A DNA stretch of 64,000 bases, taken from assembly GCA_013397865.1 (NCBI GenBank), contig VZTI01001657.1, positions 62,001 to 126,000 on the forward strand, written 5' to 3'. Positions 61,801 to 64,000 of the stretch are shown one piece after another. The number at the start of each line of letters is the position of its first letter. The stretch's first letter is position 1. This DNA comes from Struthidea cinerea (Eukaryota > Chordata > Aves > Passeriformes > Corcoracidae). The translations under genes and the position numbers were made by a program. The notes below the pieces were generated by a model. That model ran no database searches. It was not told where the DNA came from and was given only the letters and a program-made list of their open reading frames with translations.

Positions 61801-64000
61801 TTGCTTTTTTTTTATTCTCAGAGGATGAATTTAATGCAATCCTGGGCTGCTCACTGACTCGCTGGGCAATGTGTGGTAGGGAGGACAGAGGGGGAAGCAC
61901 TGCATCTCCACCCACTGAACATGGGTCTGGGGACTTGACTTTATTCAGACCCTGAAGGCACTGTTGCTGACTCAGTTTCACATTAGACTTGCTTTCAAAG
62001 ACAAGTTCAAACCGAGGGTTTAGGCCCAAAACAGAAGAGGTAACCCTATGCCTTACCCAGAGTTTTCTTGGGACAGACTATGTGTAACCCTGCAAAGGAC
62101 ATGGCTTGCCCCTGCTCTTCAGCCTTGATGGCTTTGAGCACCTGACACTGCAGGCATCCCTTCTGCGTCTGGTGCTAGAGGACATCAAAGTCTTCCCCTG
62201 GGAACACAGGGCCGTCAGGAATCAGAGTGCTGAGCCATGCAAGCAGCAAAAGTAAAAGAAACAACCTAGTTGAGAGTGTAAGTGTCACAGAAGCTACCAC
62301 TCTGCTCTGTTTACTTCTGTTCTTTTTTTGCTGGGTAAAATGATACCAAGACAAAGCAACACAGGATTAAGTCTTGCACTTTAATTTGCCAGCAGCATAG
62401 GACTGTAGCTTCTGAAATTTGGGATTTAAATCTTCGGCTCTTCCCAGTGTCTAACACCATGGTTGCATGTCCCTTAGGAGTTAATAAATTTTCCTTTTTA
62501 ACTTTCCAGGTCCGACAGGCAAGCCACGTCTCTTGTAGCTTGGATAACCACCAGAGGTCAGCAAACCACATTCCAGGGACTACCGAAGTGGTGAGATAAA
62601 TTACCGGGTTTGGAGCCACGTGTTTTGTTTCCAGAATTCAAAGTGCTGCGGTGGGCCCCAGTCGGAGTTTGAGTAGGTGATGGCATTGCCGGTGGCAAAA
62701 GAGCTAGTTCTGTGTCACTCAACCCTACTGCAAGGGTAGAAACACTGTGCTGTAGCCTGCTTTGCACAGGGTCCCCGCAGGCCACCTCCTTTGAAACAGG
62801 CTAAATTGCATAGAAGTAGTCCAAACCAGGAATATTCAAATATAGCAATACCACTCCATTTTTCTTCAATTCCAGGGGAAAGGAGATTTTCAAGCTTGCT
62901 AAACTGCCCTTCATCTTCGCCCATGATGAAACAGTGTCCCAGGGGAACTTGAGAGCCTGCTGTGTTGAATAGGCTGGAAAGAAGTGGGAAAGATAAAGAA
63001 TTTCTTTCACCTCCTCCATTCCCAGAATGAGAATCCTAGAAGCAAGAATTACATGGGGTTAGATGTGAGAACTGTCTCATTGCTGGTTCCTGGCTCAGAT
63101 TTTGCCTGTTTTTTTATATGCCAATTGGCCCTGTGGGGAGTTCTGATTAAAGGCGCATCTATGTCCGGAGCATATAAATATTCTTTTCCATTGCTAGAAA
63201 CTGGGCTGGGAGTCAGCTGTAAGTGTATCTAAAAATCATACATGGGTGAATTGAACAGAATAAACATCTAGCTGAATGGATGCCTTTTTGACTCTGTAGA
63301 AAGATTTAGAGGTAATATGTAGCAGTTAAAAGATACAGCAGGCTGGAAAAGAAGAAAGAAGGAGGGGGGCAGCAGGGCTGGGAGAATTTCTCTGAAATGT
63401 GTTCTGCATAATCTAAAAGAAAAATGTGTGTAATTTGGACCCCAAATGCAGGCCAAAGCGACAGCATCTAATAGGGGAAACATGATTTAGAGGTCAGTTT
63501 ATAAACTAAACAAATTTAGTGAGTTTCATAAATGAATCTCATGGCAAGATCCAAAATTTTTTTAAAAGGTGGATAAAAAATATTGTATGTTAAGGAGGGA
63601 AATCAAGATGGTTTTTAAGCTCATGTCTTTAGAAATATATGTATATAGACTTTTTTATAGCTCTTGGCATATAAAATAAGTCATTATTCTAAATAGAAAA
63701 ATATTGATGATGTCATAGGAGCCATTGCCGGACACATCAAGCTGATCTGATGAACTGGGAAATCAATAGATATTTTCCAAACGAGATGGCATTTCTTTTA
63801 ATTGGTTGTGTGAATGCGATATACTGCAGAGGGCAAACATTTAAAGTTAATTTTCATTTGGCTTGGATTTCTCTGTGTGTTGTTCTAGTATTTCTTTATG
63901 TAGAAATTTTTTGGTTTATTTTGTTTTAGGACTTGTTTTTTCTATTGGTTTACATATAAATTCCTTAGAATAGATGAAATAGCACCTATGTATTGTAGAC
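58884..64000. other. non-coding unique DNA, no gene seen
   Basis: No exon or transposon recognised. A frame of 172 codons at 61511-62029 (-) has no family signature. The stretch 62510-62800 is locally richer in CpG, and 59550-59790 has a conserved-element look. A purine-rich run lies at about 63345-63370. Confidence 0.65.

Noticed and set aside
61511..62029. 172-codon minus-strand frame
   Set aside because: Long for this window, but no domain, signal or exon context. Composition matches its non-coding flanks.

Overview
This window looks like non-coding vertebrate DNA from a bird, most likely a passerine (songbird). The evidence is the repeat content. There are at least nine CR1 LINE fragments, several ending in the ATTCTGTGATT-type 3' tail typical of avian CR1. 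One SINE has a tRNA-Ile-like B box followed by a CR1-like tail (TguSINE1 type, a family I know from passerines). There is a solo LTR of the avian ERVL kind that starts TGTGCTGG and ends CCATGACA in its sense orientation, and a second, CpG-rich solo LTR with a perfect 6-bp target duplication. No bacterial-style operons, tRNA or rRNA genes, CRISPR arrays or phage genes are visible.

I could not recognise any intact protein-coding gene or convincing exon of a known gene. All open frames are short (most under 120 codons) and are either chance frames in AT-rich DNA, CR1 reverse-transcriptase remnants, or translations of simple repeats. The window is best read as intergenic or deep-intronic sequence.

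Layout: 1-2790 unique AT-rich DNA with a small CpG/GC-rich patch at 545-815. 2791-3226 CR1 (-). 3227-7430 unique, with an unexplained GC-richer block at 3330-3745. 7431-8465 CR1 (-) with the best-preserved RT C-terminus. 8466-11251 unique, with a G-quadruplex motif near 9450. 11252-11876 and 12029-12090 CR1 (+). 14072-14660 solo LTR (-). 16764-17452 a long purine tract containing 42 exact copies of a 10-mer. 17453-32939 unique. 32940-32954 a 15-N gap next to poly-T. 35234-35748 solo LTR (+) with its target duplication. 39401-39512 SINE (+). 40554-40606 a near-perfect hairpin. 41106-41250 CR1 (+). 52462-54360 the longest CR1 (-). 56449-56503 (+), 56716-57171 (-) and 58449-58883 (-) CR1 pieces. 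The rest to 64000 is unique.

I found no new multi-gene system. The signals most worth checking are structural: the 604-nt uninterrupted homopurine tract, two hairpins with 3-nt loops that look like template-switch or foldback products, and the young-looking LTR.
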